Below are positions 19,374 through 28,671 of a DNA stretch of 52,458 nucleotides, piece after piece. The position numbers and the translations under genes are program-made. Each line of letters opens with the position of its first letter. Position 1 is the first letter of the stretch. This stretch comes from Labilibaculum sp. (GTDB taxonomy: Bacteria > Bacteroidota > Bacteroidia > Bacteroidales > Marinifilaceae). Location: positions 1-52,458 of the forward strand of contig JAEINT010000024.1 of the NCBI GenBank assembly GCA_016342745.1, read 5' to 3'. The notes beneath the pieces are model-generated. The model did not search any database and was not told where the DNA came from. It saw only the letters and a program-made list of their open reading frames with translations.

Positions 19374-19553
19374 AAAGTAATTATTCAAAATTCCTTGTGT
19401 TTCCATATCCTTTGCTATAATTCTATTGAGCACTTTAATTATTATGCAAAATGTAAATACGCTAAAAGGATTTTAATATCTTAAATACCAAAATAATTCA
19501 ACATTAACTCATAATTTTATATTTCTAAAATATTTAATTGTTTAAATTAAATA

Positions 19554-19561
19554 TAAATTTG
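19554..19561 (+). promoter_or_regulatory. -7 element for the YeeZ-like gene
   Basis: TAAATTTG matches TAnnTTTG and places the transcript start near 19568. This rules out the upstream ATG at 19538 and favours the start at 19589. Confidence 0.5.
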
Positions 19562-19588
19562 ACCACCGATATATTTAGGTATAAATAC

Positions 19589-20425
19589 ATGAATAAAACG
19601 TCTAAAATGGCACAAAGAACTATAAGTATTCTAGGTTGTGGTTGGCTAGGTATGCCACTTGCTAAGTTTTTAGTAAGAACTAATCACCAAGTAAAAGGGT
19701 CAACACCAACTGAAAGCAAATTAGACTCCTTAAAAGAATCGGGGATTAAAGCATATAAAATATTCCTGAACCCAAATATAAATGATGATTTCCAAAAGGA
19801 ATTTTTTAATTCTGAAATACTTATTATCAACTTTCCACCTAAAAGAAGAGATGATATTGAAGATTTTCATCCAAAACAGTTTCATTCGCTAATAGAACAA
19901 ATAAACAATTCAACTATTACTAAAGTAATTTTTATAAGTTCTACATCTGTTTATGCTAATTTGAATAGAGAAGTTACGGAAGAAGATCATCAGATACCAG
20001 AAAAGGCTAGCGGAAAAGCTTTGCGTAAAGTAGAACAGATGTTGTGTAGTGAAAGTAAATTCAGTACTACAATTATTCGTTTTGGTGGCTTAATTGGTTA
20101 TGATCGTAAGCCTGGACGCTTCCTTTCTAAAATGAAAACTGCAATTGAAGGAAAATCACCAGTTAATTTATTACATCAAGATGATTGTATAAATATCATA
20201 TCACATGTAATCGAAAATAATCTTTGGGGAGAGGTATATAATGCCTGTTGTCCTGAACATCCAACAAAAAAAGATTTTTATGAAAAAGCTGCTGCAATTG
20301 GTGGTTTTAGCTTGCCGAATTTCAAACACTCTAAAAATACATTTAAGATTATTAGTTGTGAGAAGTTAATCAATACAGGCTTTTCATTTAAATATGCTAA
20401 CCCTATTGATGCGCTTCCATTTTAA
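19589..20425 (+). CDS. NAD(P)-binding epimerase-like protein, YeeZ family
   Basis: 278 residues from MNKTSKMAQ (a start at MAQRTIS, 18 bases on, is equally possible). The Rossmann motif ISILGCGWLGMPLAKFL at the N-terminus, INFPPKRRDD, FISSTSVYANLNREVTE (~110) and IIRFGGLIGYDRKPGRFLS (~160) follow E. coli YeeZ closely, including the LVHLEDV-like LLHQDDC. This is an atypical extended short-chain dehydrogenase without an established substrate. It is alone on its strand, divergent from hemA. Confidence 0.82.
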   Translation: MNKTSKMAQRTISILGCGWLGMPLAKFLVRTNHQVKGSTPTESKLDSLKESGIKAYKIFLNPNINDDFQKEFFNSEILIINFPPKRRDDIEDFHPKQFHSLIEQINNSTITKVIFISSTSVYANLNREVTEEDHQIPEKASGKALRKVEQMLCSESKFSTTIIRFGGLIGYDRKPGRFLSKMKTAIEGKSPVNLLHQDDCINIISHVIENNLWGEVYNACCPEHPTKKDFYEKAAAIGGFSLPNFKHSKNTFKIISCEKLINTGFSFKYANPIDALPF

Positions 20426-20659
20426 CTCATTAAATTCTGAAAGTAATCTAAACCTCCATAAGTTCAAATGTTACAGATAATTACAAATTTTGCAATTTCA
20501 AAAAAATGATTAATTTTATTAGTGCCTAATAAAACGTGTTTTTTTTACTTCATAATTAAAAATGAGTTAATAGTCCTGAATTTTGAGCAGGTAATCAATA
20601 AGTTGAATGATGGTAAGTTGTTTTTGTTTAATTTAGATTTTATAATATTAACTACACTA

Positions 20660-20935
20660 ATGGTATATTTACTAATAAAGCAATCTATAAAAGATTACGT
20701 TGTCTGGAAAGATGCTTTTGATCAATTTCTAGAGTATCGGAAAATTGGTGGTGAACTTTCATGCGAAATTCTCGAACCAAGCGAAGAAGAAAGTGAACAC
20801 ACTATTCTTTCTAAATGGGTAAATCAAAAAAGTGCTCAAGAATTTCTAGAGTCTCAATCATTCGAAATGATTAAAGAATTGGAAGACCAAGAACCTTCCA
20901 CCATAAAAGTAGTTCCAAAAAAAGAGATTGAATAG
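20660..20935 (+). CDS. Small antibiotic-biosynthesis-monooxygenase-like (ABM) domain protein
   Basis: The open frame extends up to 20522 but the upstream part is AT-rich and not protein-like. The ATG at 20660 (MVYLLIKQSIKDYVVWKDAF) is preferred, giving 91 residues. The pattern, a beta strand, an acidic DYVVWKDAFDQF helix, a strand with HTILSKW, then SAQEFLESQSF, fits the dimeric ferredoxin-like ABM fold. The function may be a small monooxygenase or a stress-related binding protein, and no active-site residue can be assigned. Its stop is only one base from the stop of the convergent gene. Confidence 0.6.
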   Translation: MVYLLIKQSIKDYVVWKDAFDQFLEYRKIGGELSCEILEPSEEESEHTILSKWVNQKSAQEFLESQSFEMIKELEDQEPSTIKVVPKKEIE

Positions 20936-20936
20936 G

Positions 20937-21443
20937 TTATATCAAATCATCAACACGAACAACTAATTCTGCATGTATTGTTGAAATTAAAATTTTGATC
21001 AATTCTAAAAGAGATTGAGAAAAATTTTCCTCATAAATCATCATTTCAATTTCGTCTAGATTTGTTTTAATCTGAAATAAGTCCTCTTCTCCTCCATTAA
21101 ATTTTTGCAACAATTCTACTATCTGAATCTCATTCATTGCCATCTCATCATAAAAATCGATGGGTAAATAATTCTTATTCTCTTCTTTAAATATTTTGCT
21201 CAATTCCTCTCCAATCAAACTTAAATAAGAATTTAAGACATCTATAATATCTTCAAAAATAAGATCTTCATTGGATTCTGACAAGTCATCTAAATCTGTG
21301 ATTGATTCGGAATAATGTGAATTCATCACCAGCAAATACTCTTCTATTTTCTCAATATTAACATCGCCTATTCTTGGTTGTATTTTATAAAAATCTACAA
21401 TCTGACCAATGGCTTCACTCGATATGGATAAACGCTTATTCAA
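20937..21443 (-). CDS. Hypothetical acidic helical protein
   Basis: 168 residues, strongly acidic (many Glu/Asp), without signal peptide or membrane segments, with mostly helical patterns such as LLELIKILISTIHAELVVRVDD at the C-terminus. It starts 14 bases after the PHP-ACT gene and is certainly co-transcribed with it. No family is recognised. The tight linkage suggests a partner or regulator of the PHP-ACT protein, which is inference. No terminator separates it from the convergent ABM-like gene. Confidence 0.65.
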   Translation of the reverse strand: MNKRLSISSEAIGQIVDFYKIQPRIGDVNIEKIEEYLLVMNSHYSESITDLDDLSESNEDLIFEDIIDVLNSYLSLIGEELSKIFKEENKNYLPIDFYDEMAMNEIQIVELLQKFNGGEEDLFQIKTNLDEIEMMIYEENFSQSLLELIKILISTIHAELVVRVDDLI

Positions 21444-21457
21444 TTTTCTGTATCTGG

Positions 21458-23167
21458 TTATGATTCTACCCCATTTAAGGATAGGTGAGTTGTTTCGAAG
21501 AATTGAGGCCCAAGTTTCTTTAGAATTGTTTTTGCCATTTGCGAATCGCCTTCAATTCCTAATATCGCATAACCTTTCTGTCCTCTTTGGCCTAACTTTA
21601 AGTCGATTACATTTATGTTTTGAGATGCTAAAGCAGATAGCAAAATCAATAAAATACCCGAAGTATTGTTGTGAATTGAAAGGATCATTTGTTTGCTTAT
21701 GGCAATTGGTAAATTTACACCATCAACTTCCAACACATAATTATTCCCTTTTCTTAATTCAGGTAATTCCAAATTATCTCCTATTCTAATTTCAATAAAG
21801 CTATCACCTCCAGTACCTTTAACAAATTCTACCGCTTCATGAATTGAATTTTCATCACCCGATAACGTTAAAAATGCTGTTGCAGTTCCATCTTCATTGG
21901 CATTTAAATAAGCCGTTTCAACATTAATTTCTTCAGAAGCTAAAGCATTAAATATCATCGACAAAACCCCTGGTTCATCCTTATGATGGGAAAACAGTCC
22001 TTTCTTTTTCTCCTTATCATTTATAGGAAGTGTATTACTTATGGTAATTGATTTATTCCCTTTTCGAATACGAATTGCTTCAAAATCTCCTAATGACGTT
22101 GAATTTTTATGGTGTTCTAAGAAGGTACGAAAAGTACCTCCAAATGAAAACTTAGGTATTCTTCGTTGCTTTCTGTCTTCAAAACGAAGGTTTAACAATT
22201 CAATACCCAGATTCATAACTTTATACTCCTCTAACTTATACGCTTGATTGCGTAATGGTCTTTTTTCTGGAATACATTTAGAAAAACTCAAATAATGCTT
22301 GTAACCTGCATCATGAGCATACATGATTCCAGTTTCATGATGATTCCCTAAATTCTGAAGCGTATGCGTATCAGTTCCTATTGAAATTGGAATGTCAAGC
22401 TGTTTCGCTCTTTTTAAAATTGACAGATCAGGGTAAATGCCACAGCCCTTATTTATTCCAGCCAGATTCACATCTAAAGCAAGATTGTACTCACTTATCA
22501 TCTCGAGTAAAAAACGCATTCTACGAGCTAAAATATGATCAGAAGTATCGAGTTCTAATAAAGGTTGTGGAATAGGTGCAAACAATTTAGGCAAATCGAT
22601 ATGTCCAACCACCTGAATCATTTCCCAGGTTGAATCAACCATTTCGATCATTTCTTCTATATATCCGAGCCAATAGTTATTTAGTCCACCTCGCAATTTC
22701 ATTAACTCCTCAGTTTCTTCCGCCGATCCATCGTAAGGAATCCCCTCTCTTGAGAAATGTAAGGATCCAATAACAAAATCAGCATCTTGAGCTTGAAAAA
22801 TCTTAGATCGATTCCATTGCATTCCTAAATTTGGTCCTAACCATTCCAATTCAATTCCAAATCGTATCGTAATTTGATTACCATATTTCGATTTCAGCTT
22901 TTCTATCTGGTTAGGGTAATTAAAGTAGGCATTGTCGCCTCGAATAAACTTTACTCCAAGTCTTTTCTCCGCGGCATATCTATAGCGAGTTAAACGCGGG
23001 GTATGTATGATAAAAGCAATGTTTGGATGACCTTTAGCAATGGCCAACTCGGTAATTTTCTCCAATTCATCTACTCCATGTTTCACATGGTCGTTTCCCG
23101 TACCTGTATGTATTCCATGTGTTTCCCATATAAAATACTCAGGTGTTTCTATCTTTATTTGTGGCAT
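21458..23167 (-). CDS. PHP-domain phosphoesterase fused to two C-terminal ACT domains
   Basis: 569 residues. The first ~280 form a histidinol-phosphatase-like PHP domain: THGIHTG (17-20), IIHTPR (55), FGIELEW (~106), IGSLHFSREGIPYDG (~137), VVGHIDLPKLF (~192) and SIGTDTHTLQNLGNHHETG (~264). The N-terminal histidines are spaced H-x-x-H rather than the usual H-x-H. A linker region (~340-400) leads to two ACT domains, at about 388-455 (HHKDEPGVLSMIFNAL) and 490-560 (NNTSGILLILLSALASQ). The second resembles the phosphoglycerate-dehydrogenase regulatory ACT. ACT domains usually bind amino acids, so an amino-acid-controlled phosphatase is inferred. Whether it acts on histidinol phosphate is unproven: no his genes are nearby. 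Confidence 0.8.
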   Translation of the reverse strand: MPQIKIETPEYFIWETHGIHTGTGNDHVKHGVDELEKITELAIAKGHPNIAFIIHTPRLTRYRYAAEKRLGVKFIRGDNAYFNYPNQIEKLKSKYGNQITIRFGIELEWLGPNLGMQWNRSKIFQAQDADFVIGSLHFSREGIPYDGSAEETEELMKLRGGLNNYWLGYIEEMIEMVDSTWEMIQVVGHIDLPKLFAPIPQPLLELDTSDHILARRMRFLLEMISEYNLALDVNLAGINKGCGIYPDLSILKRAKQLDIPISIGTDTHTLQNLGNHHETGIMYAHDAGYKHYLSFSKCIPEKRPLRNQAYKLEEYKVMNLGIELLNLRFEDRKQRRIPKFSFGGTFRTFLEHHKNSTSLGDFEAIRIRKGNKSITISNTLPINDKEKKKGLFSHHKDEPGVLSMIFNALASEEINVETAYLNANEDGTATAFLTLSGDENSIHEAVEFVKGTGGDSFIEIRIGDNLELPELRKGNNYVLEVDGVNLPIAISKQMILSIHNNTSGILLILLSALASQNINVIDLKLGQRGQKGYAILGIEGDSQMAKTILKKLGPQFFETTHLSLNGVES

Positions 23168-23255
23168 TACTTGTGGTTAAGTTGGTTAATCGAAGAGTAA
23201 AAATAGTCATTTGAATAGAAAGTAATGCCAAATTTTAAAAGAGTTCTAATAAAAA

Positions 23256-23282
23256 ACCGTCTCCCAAATTAAGGAAGACGGT
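23256..23282 (-). terminator. Terminator of the first efflux operon
   Basis: On the minus strand ACCGTCTTCC pairs with GGGAGACGGT (10 bp, one G-T, 7-base loop), then six Ts, 49 bases after the stop of the outer-membrane protein gene. Confidence 0.88.
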
Positions 23283-23330
23283 GCAATTAGACTTGCCACT
23301 ACAGTACTCTAACCGACTAAGTTCGTTCAA

Positions 23331-24194
23331 CTACATACCAATAGAGAATCCAGCTTTTATGTATAGGTTATTATCTAAGTCATATTCTTTTACAGTGTCG
23401 TTTCCATTCAAAAATTCAAACTGACGATAAAATGTATAACCTGAACTCAGCTTTAGCTTTAGAAATTTCGACAACTTTTGAGTTACTTCTATTCCTCCAC
23501 CCATATTCATGATCTGTATGTTATCAACTTTTTGTTCACCCCTATAAAGATCATCACCCAATGTAAGGTTATCTCCAGCCATGAAAAGATCAGTTCCTAA
23601 TGTTGTGCTCTTTGTCAATTGATATTGAGCTGCCATTCGTGGAAAACCAAAATTAAAGATCCACTTTTGATTGGGTTTCCACATCAGATTAAACATTGGC
23701 ATAGGAAACGGTCTTCCTAATGTTGTCGAATAGGCAATACCAAAATCAAGTTTCTTATTGGATTTTACTTTTTTTGAAAACATAAGCATCCCAAACAAGC
23801 GAATATCATCCCAATTAATTGAGGAACTAAAATTTGAAGACACACTGGGGTTTAACATTGAAATTAAGGTCCAATCATTTTTAAGTTTATGAATATAACC
23901 TAAACTATAAGTTATAGAATGAAAATTAGATACATCTCCACCCAAACTAGGATCTACAGTGTAATCAATATTTGTTTTTGAGTACTCTATTTTATTAAGC
24001 AACATATCACCTGAGGATTTTATTCGCTTAGGCAGTGTTACTCTAACACTATATTTTTCGAAACCAACACCTCTACTAGCGGATCCTTTCCCTATTGTAC
24101 TATAATCTACTCCAACCAAATCCTTACTCATTTGAGCCTTAGTCGTTACAGATAAACACAATACAAAAACGCTTACTATATATTTCTTTATCAT
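23331..24194 (-). CDS. Outer-membrane beta-barrel protein (DUF6268-like)
   Basis: 287 residues with a Sec signal peptide ending in TKAQ, then alternating beta-strand patterns and a C-terminal strand ending in phenylalanine-rich residues (YIKAGFSIGM), as in outer-membrane barrels. The layout resembles the DUF6268 family, a tentative assignment. It is the last gene of the minus-strand efflux set, 17 bases after TolC, so it probably works with that transporter in the outer membrane. Its role is unknown. Confidence 0.7.
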   Translation of the reverse strand: MIKKYIVSVFVLCLSVTTKAQMSKDLVGVDYSTIGKGSASRGVGFEKYSVRVTLPKRIKSSGDMLLNKIEYSKTNIDYTVDPSLGGDVSNFHSITYSLGYIHKLKNDWTLISMLNPSVSSNFSSSINWDDIRLFGMLMFSKKVKSNKKLDFGIAYSTTLGRPFPMPMFNLMWKPNQKWIFNFGFPRMAAQYQLTKSTTLGTDLFMAGDNLTLGDDLYRGEQKVDNIQIMNMGGGIEVTQKLSKFLKLKLSSGYTFYRQFEFLNGNDTVKEYDLDNNLYIKAGFSIGM

Positions 24195-24211
24195 AGGTAA
24201 CTTTTAAAATT

Positions 24212-25459
24212 CTATTGCAGTAGCATTCCACTTATCTTTTTAATACTCACTTCCGATTGTTTTGCATCGTAGCGAGCTGAAGCCTTGTTATTTTGAGCTT
24301 CGACCAAATTTAGCTGTGCTTCGCGAAAAGTTGTTGAACTCACCTGCCCCAATTGATAATATTCTTTGGTTTGCTCAAAATTTAATTGTGCTGCCTCTAA
24401 AGCATCCTCTTCCAATGCCAAAGTTTTTAAATTGTATTGATAATCAGCGTAAGCATTAACCAAATCTTTTTCCAATTCTAACATTTTGTTATAATACTCT
24501 AATTCCGCATTCTGTTTCTGAATTTTAGCATTTGCTATTTCAGTCTTCTTCTTTTTACCATCAAATAAGTTAAAACTCATGCTAACGCCACCAGTTAATT
24601 GAGTGTTAGAATTGCTACCCAAAACTTTGTTTTCGTAATAGGAATAGGATGAATTCAAATTAATAGATGGCAATTGACCTGATTTAGCCTTTTTCACAGC
24701 CAATTCATCTTCTCGCATCTGACTTGCCTTTATAAGGTAATCAGCATTTTTCGACAAAGCCTGCTTTTTTAATTCTGACAAGTCAAACTTCTGAAAAACT
24801 GAAGCATCGGGTATTATTTGGCATTCAATCTCGGCATTACGACCTAATAACACATTCATTTCCCTTGTTAGTTCTTCGTACAATTGCTGTGATTTTAAAT
24901 AACTACTACTGTCTCTATTAAAGTCTACCTTAGCATTCAAAACTTCTAACTTATTCATCGTTCCAAATTCATATTTGCTTTCATTACGTAACAAACGATC
25001 TTTTGAAATTTCTAAATTATTAGAGGCTACACCTAATTCATCAAATGCTTTACTTAATTCATAAAATTCATAAATCACACTCGAAATAATATTCTCAATT
25101 GTATATCTAGCCGTAAGGCTTCCTTGCTCTTTTTGCAGATTTAATATTTTATAATTGTATTTACCTTCAAAACCATCAAATAAGGTGTAAGAGAAATTCA
25201 ATCCTGCTGAAGAAGTAATTTCATCGGTAGAATATTCGGCATAATTAACTCCTCCACTGGCATTTAAAGTTGGCAGTAATCCTGCATTTCCAATGGTTGC
25301 ACTATTCGCTGATACTTCTGCCTGATTTTTTGCAACTTTTATATTTAGGTTATTACTTAAAGCAATTTCTATTGATGATTCCAATGTTAAAGCTTCCTGT
25401 GCCTTTGTTGGCAACACAAAAGTCAACAGAATAACTGCTATTATAATTCGATTTTTCAT
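24212..25459 (-). CDS. TolC-family outer-membrane efflux protein
   Basis: 415 residues. A signal peptide (to TKAQ) precedes two repeats of the outer-membrane efflux fold with long helices, for example around KQALSKNADYLIKASQMREDEL and LEKDLVNAYADYQYNLKTLALEEDALEAAQ. There is no lipobox cysteine, unlike the OprM-like gene of the second system. It lies 23 bases downstream of the RND pump gene, forming the outer-membrane channel of the same tripartite system. Confidence 0.9.
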   Translation of the reverse strand: MKNRIIIAVILLTFVLPTKAQEALTLESSIEIALSNNLNIKVAKNQAEVSANSATIGNAGLLPTLNASGGVNYAEYSTDEITSSAGLNFSYTLFDGFEGKYNYKILNLQKEQGSLTARYTIENIISSVIYEFYELSKAFDELGVASNNLEISKDRLLRNESKYEFGTMNKLEVLNAKVDFNRDSSSYLKSQQLYEELTREMNVLLGRNAEIECQIIPDASVFQKFDLSELKKQALSKNADYLIKASQMREDELAVKKAKSGQLPSINLNSSYSYYENKVLGSNSNTQLTGGVSMSFNLFDGKKKKTEIANAKIQKQNAELEYYNKMLELEKDLVNAYADYQYNLKTLALEEDALEAAQLNFEQTKEYYQLGQVSSTTFREAQLNLVEAQNNKASARYDAKQSEVSIKKISGMLLQ

Positions 25460-25482
25460 TATTATCTCTATTAAAATAAATA

Positions 25483-28400
25483 CTATTGCGCAAGTTCCTT
25501 AACAGCAACTTCTACACTCTCTCTAGATGGCATTACACCAGTGCTTAGCCATTTAATTTTACATTTTAAGGAATTAAATCCTACCAATAATATTGGCAAT
25601 AAAAGAAGATTTAAGAAGGTTGCAGTTATTAAACCATATGCCACAGAAATTGCCATTGGTATCACCATTTTAGCTTCTGGTTCGTTCGATGCAATTAATG
25701 GCGCAATACCAACAACTGTAGTTAAAGAGGTTAATACAATAGGTCTAAATCGTGAAACTGCGGCATCGTATATAGCAGTCATAAAATCTTTACCAGTCTT
25801 TAATTGTTCATTAAAAGTACTTATGAGTACAATCGAATCATTAACCATTACCCCCATTAAGGCAACCATTCCCAAATAGGATGGCATATCCAATGCTACA
25901 CCATGCAACCAGTGTCCCCAACCAACTCCAATAAATCCAAGAGGAACGAGTGTGAAAATTAAGAAGGCTTGTGAAAAAGAGCGGAATGTGAAAATCACAA
26001 TCGCAAAAAGTAAAACAAGAATTACTGGTGCAATTAGTATTCCTGAAGACTTAGCCTTTTGTAAATTTTCGGCATGACCTCCATAACGGAATCGTAGACC
26101 TGGATATTTTGCTTTTAAATCAGGTAAAATATGACCTTCTATTTCGCTGTTTATTTCCGACATATTAACGGTTGAATTTGCCGCATCAGCTTCTACTGTA
26201 ATTTCTCTTTGACCTTCTAAATGATTTATCTGAACTAAATTTCTCTCATAAATTATTTCAGCAACATCTTTTAAATAATACTCTCCACCATTATCGGTTC
26301 TAATTCGCATATTTTCAAGATTCCCTATCGACGAGCGTTCCTCTTTTGGGTAACGCACCCAAACTTTCACAACGTCTATTCCTCTTTGTAAACGCTGCAC
26401 TTCTTTTCCATAAAACCCTGCTCGTACCTGACTCGAAAGCTTACTTAAAGTTAAACCTAGTTTATAGCCACTGTCTTTTAATTTCAATTTAACTTCACGC
26501 ATTCCCAACTGATCGTTATCCAAAACATTCATTAAGCCTTCCATTTTGGATAATTTTTCTTTAAATTCATTTTTAGCCTGATTCAGATCATCTAAATTAC
26601 TACTCTGTAAAGAGATCGATACTGCTTTTCCAAAATGACTTTCCTGTGTATAACTTAACAATTGCGCCTGAGGAATTTCACCTACCTTATCTTTTAATAA
26701 ATTACTAAACTCAGTAGATAAGAAATCTCTTTTCTGTGTGCCCAATAGATACACTTTCAATTTCCCTATGTTGGAAGCTGTTATATTTAGTTCTGATCCA
26801 GTAATAACAGGATCACCATTTAAACTTTTATCCTGTAATCCTTCTCCAACTTCTAAAGCAGCATTTTCAATCATCTGCATATACGACAGGGTCTCATTCT
26901 CCGGAGTACCAGCTGGCATTTCTAATTCTACATCTATATAGTCATTATTGGAAACCGAACTATCACCCGTTCTAATGATTCCTCCAGTTAGACCACCAAT
27001 GGTCATGGCGAATAATCCAATCGCAAAACCCACCGTTACCAATTTGTTGTGCAAACAAAAGCGAATCAATGGCTCATAAGTCCATCTTCTTAAAAAAGCA
27101 ACCGCCTTCATTGAAATTTGCTCAATTTTGGATTCTTTTTTATCAGCTCTAAGTGCTTTAGAATGCACAACGTGAGCTGGAAGTATTAAAAATGCTTCTA
27201 CCAATGAAAAGGCCAAGGCAAATATCACAACAAATGCCAATTCTCTAAAAAACTCACCAATAACCCCATCAATAAAGAAAAATGCAATAAATGCTACGAT
27301 GGTTGTTAATACCGCAGAAAATACTGCTGGCATCACTTCTAATGTTCCATCAATACCAGCCTGTAAAGCGGTTTTTCCTTTTTCATAATGCTGATAAATA
27401 TTTTCACATATCACAATTCCATCATCAACTAGAATACCAATTACGATAATCATACCAAATAATGAAATTCGATTTAGTGTTAGTCCATACATACCAGCAA
27501 CCATAAACATTCCCATAAATGAAATTGGAATTCCTATGGCAACCCAAAACGACAGGCGATGATTTAGAAAAAGGGAAAGAAAAAGCATTACTAATAGAAA
27601 GCCTATAATTCCATTATTAGCCAGAATATTCTGCATCACTTTTATCGATGAAGAATTATCATGAAGTACATTTAATTTTACAACATCATGTTCTGTATTG
27701 TATTTGACTACGTACTCATTAATTGCTTCAGATATAAACAAGATATCCTCTCGAGAAGTCTGAGTAATCGCAATTTTTACAGCTGGATTTCCATCAATAT
27801 AAGTTCTGTTAGGTTCTTCGTCCCATTTGTCATTTACAACAGCCAAATCACTTAAACGAACTGTTCCTCCATTCTCTTGCGAACGAACTACAATGTCCTT
27901 AAATCCTTCGGCATAGTATTGCTTTTCACGAACTCGAATTTTTAATTCCTCATTTTCACCTCGAATAGTTCCTCCTGTTTGATCAATGTTTGCTGCTGCT
28001 ACTGCATTGTATATTTCATCAATCGAAATGTTGTAAGCGTTTAGCGCATCTTCGTTTACACTCACTTCTATAACTTCATCAGGGAAACCGCTTAAATCAA
28101 CTTGCGAAATACCATTTATTCCTCGCAAATCATTTTCAATAGACCTTGCATATTCTTTAAGAACTTTTAAATCAACATCTCCACTTATGGCAATTGCAAT
28201 AGCAAGAATTGAAAACTCCCTCTTTGATACACTGATATTCTCAACTGCAGCTGGAAATGAACTAATTCCATCAACAGCATTTTTCACATCCTGCAAGGCA
28301 ACATTAGGATCGTATCCAGATTCCAAATCAACCATGATAGAACAATAGTTCTCTTTCGAAGATGATGTAACCTTCTCTACCCCACTAATTCCCTTTAAAT

Positions 28401-28611
28401 TGTCTTCAATTTTCAAGGCAACTCCTTTTTCAACTTCCTCAGGCGAAGCTCCAGGATATGTAGCTGTAACGGTAAGCATCCCAGGATCAATTTGAGGCAT
28501 AACCGATGAGTTCAAGGAATACATTCCGAATATTCCTAATATCACAAATACTCCTGCCAAAAGATTTCCTGCAAAAGGATATTTAATAAAATATTTTACT
28601 AATGACTTCAT
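25483..28611 (-). CDS. RND-family efflux pump, inner-membrane subunit (first system)
   Basis: 1042 residues with the RND layout: TM1 at the N-terminus, a large periplasmic porter domain, six TMs, a second porter domain, six TMs. The proton-relay acidic pair is in ILVDDGIVICENIY near residue 395 (TM4). RND motifs such as YPGASPEEVE near 50 and the C-terminal MVALMGVMVNDSIVL are present. The sequence is of hydrophobe/amphiphile-efflux or unclassified RND type rather than metal type. Substrate cannot be predicted. It sits between adaptor and TolC genes. Confidence 0.94.
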   Translation of the reverse strand: MKSLVKYFIKYPFAGNLLAGVFVILGIFGMYSLNSSVMPQIDPGMLTVTATYPGASPEEVEKGVALKIEDNLKGISGVEKVTSSSKENYCSIMVDLESGYDPNVALQDVKNAVDGISSFPAAVENISVSKREFSILAIAIAISGDVDLKVLKEYARSIENDLRGINGISQVDLSGFPDEVIEVSVNEDALNAYNISIDEIYNAVAAANIDQTGGTIRGENEELKIRVREKQYYAEGFKDIVVRSQENGGTVRLSDLAVVNDKWDEEPNRTYIDGNPAVKIAITQTSREDILFISEAINEYVVKYNTEHDVVKLNVLHDNSSSIKVMQNILANNGIIGFLLVMLFLSLFLNHRLSFWVAIGIPISFMGMFMVAGMYGLTLNRISLFGMIIVIGILVDDGIVICENIYQHYEKGKTALQAGIDGTLEVMPAVFSAVLTTIVAFIAFFFIDGVIGEFFRELAFVVIFALAFSLVEAFLILPAHVVHSKALRADKKESKIEQISMKAVAFLRRWTYEPLIRFCLHNKLVTVGFAIGLFAMTIGGLTGGIIRTGDSSVSNNDYIDVELEMPAGTPENETLSYMQMIENAALEVGEGLQDKSLNGDPVITGSELNITASNIGKLKVYLLGTQKRDFLSTEFSNLLKDKVGEIPQAQLLSYTQESHFGKAVSISLQSSNLDDLNQAKNEFKEKLSKMEGLMNVLDNDQLGMREVKLKLKDSGYKLGLTLSKLSSQVRAGFYGKEVQRLQRGIDVVKVWVRYPKEERSSIGNLENMRIRTDNGGEYYLKDVAEIIYERNLVQINHLEGQREITVEADAANSTVNMSEINSEIEGHILPDLKAKYPGLRFRYGGHAENLQKAKSSGILIAPVILVLLFAIVIFTFRSFSQAFLIFTLVPLGFIGVGWGHWLHGVALDMPSYLGMVALMGVMVNDSIVLISTFNEQLKTGKDFMTAIYDAAVSRFRPIVLTSLTTVVGIAPLIASNEPEAKMVIPMAISVAYGLITATFLNLLLLPILLVGFNSLKCKIKWLSTGVMPSRESVEVAVKELAQ

Positions 28612-28671
28612 TCTATTGTTTTTCTAATGATTGTCAGATAATTCTGAACTTTTCTAAAATCAATAATTTTA

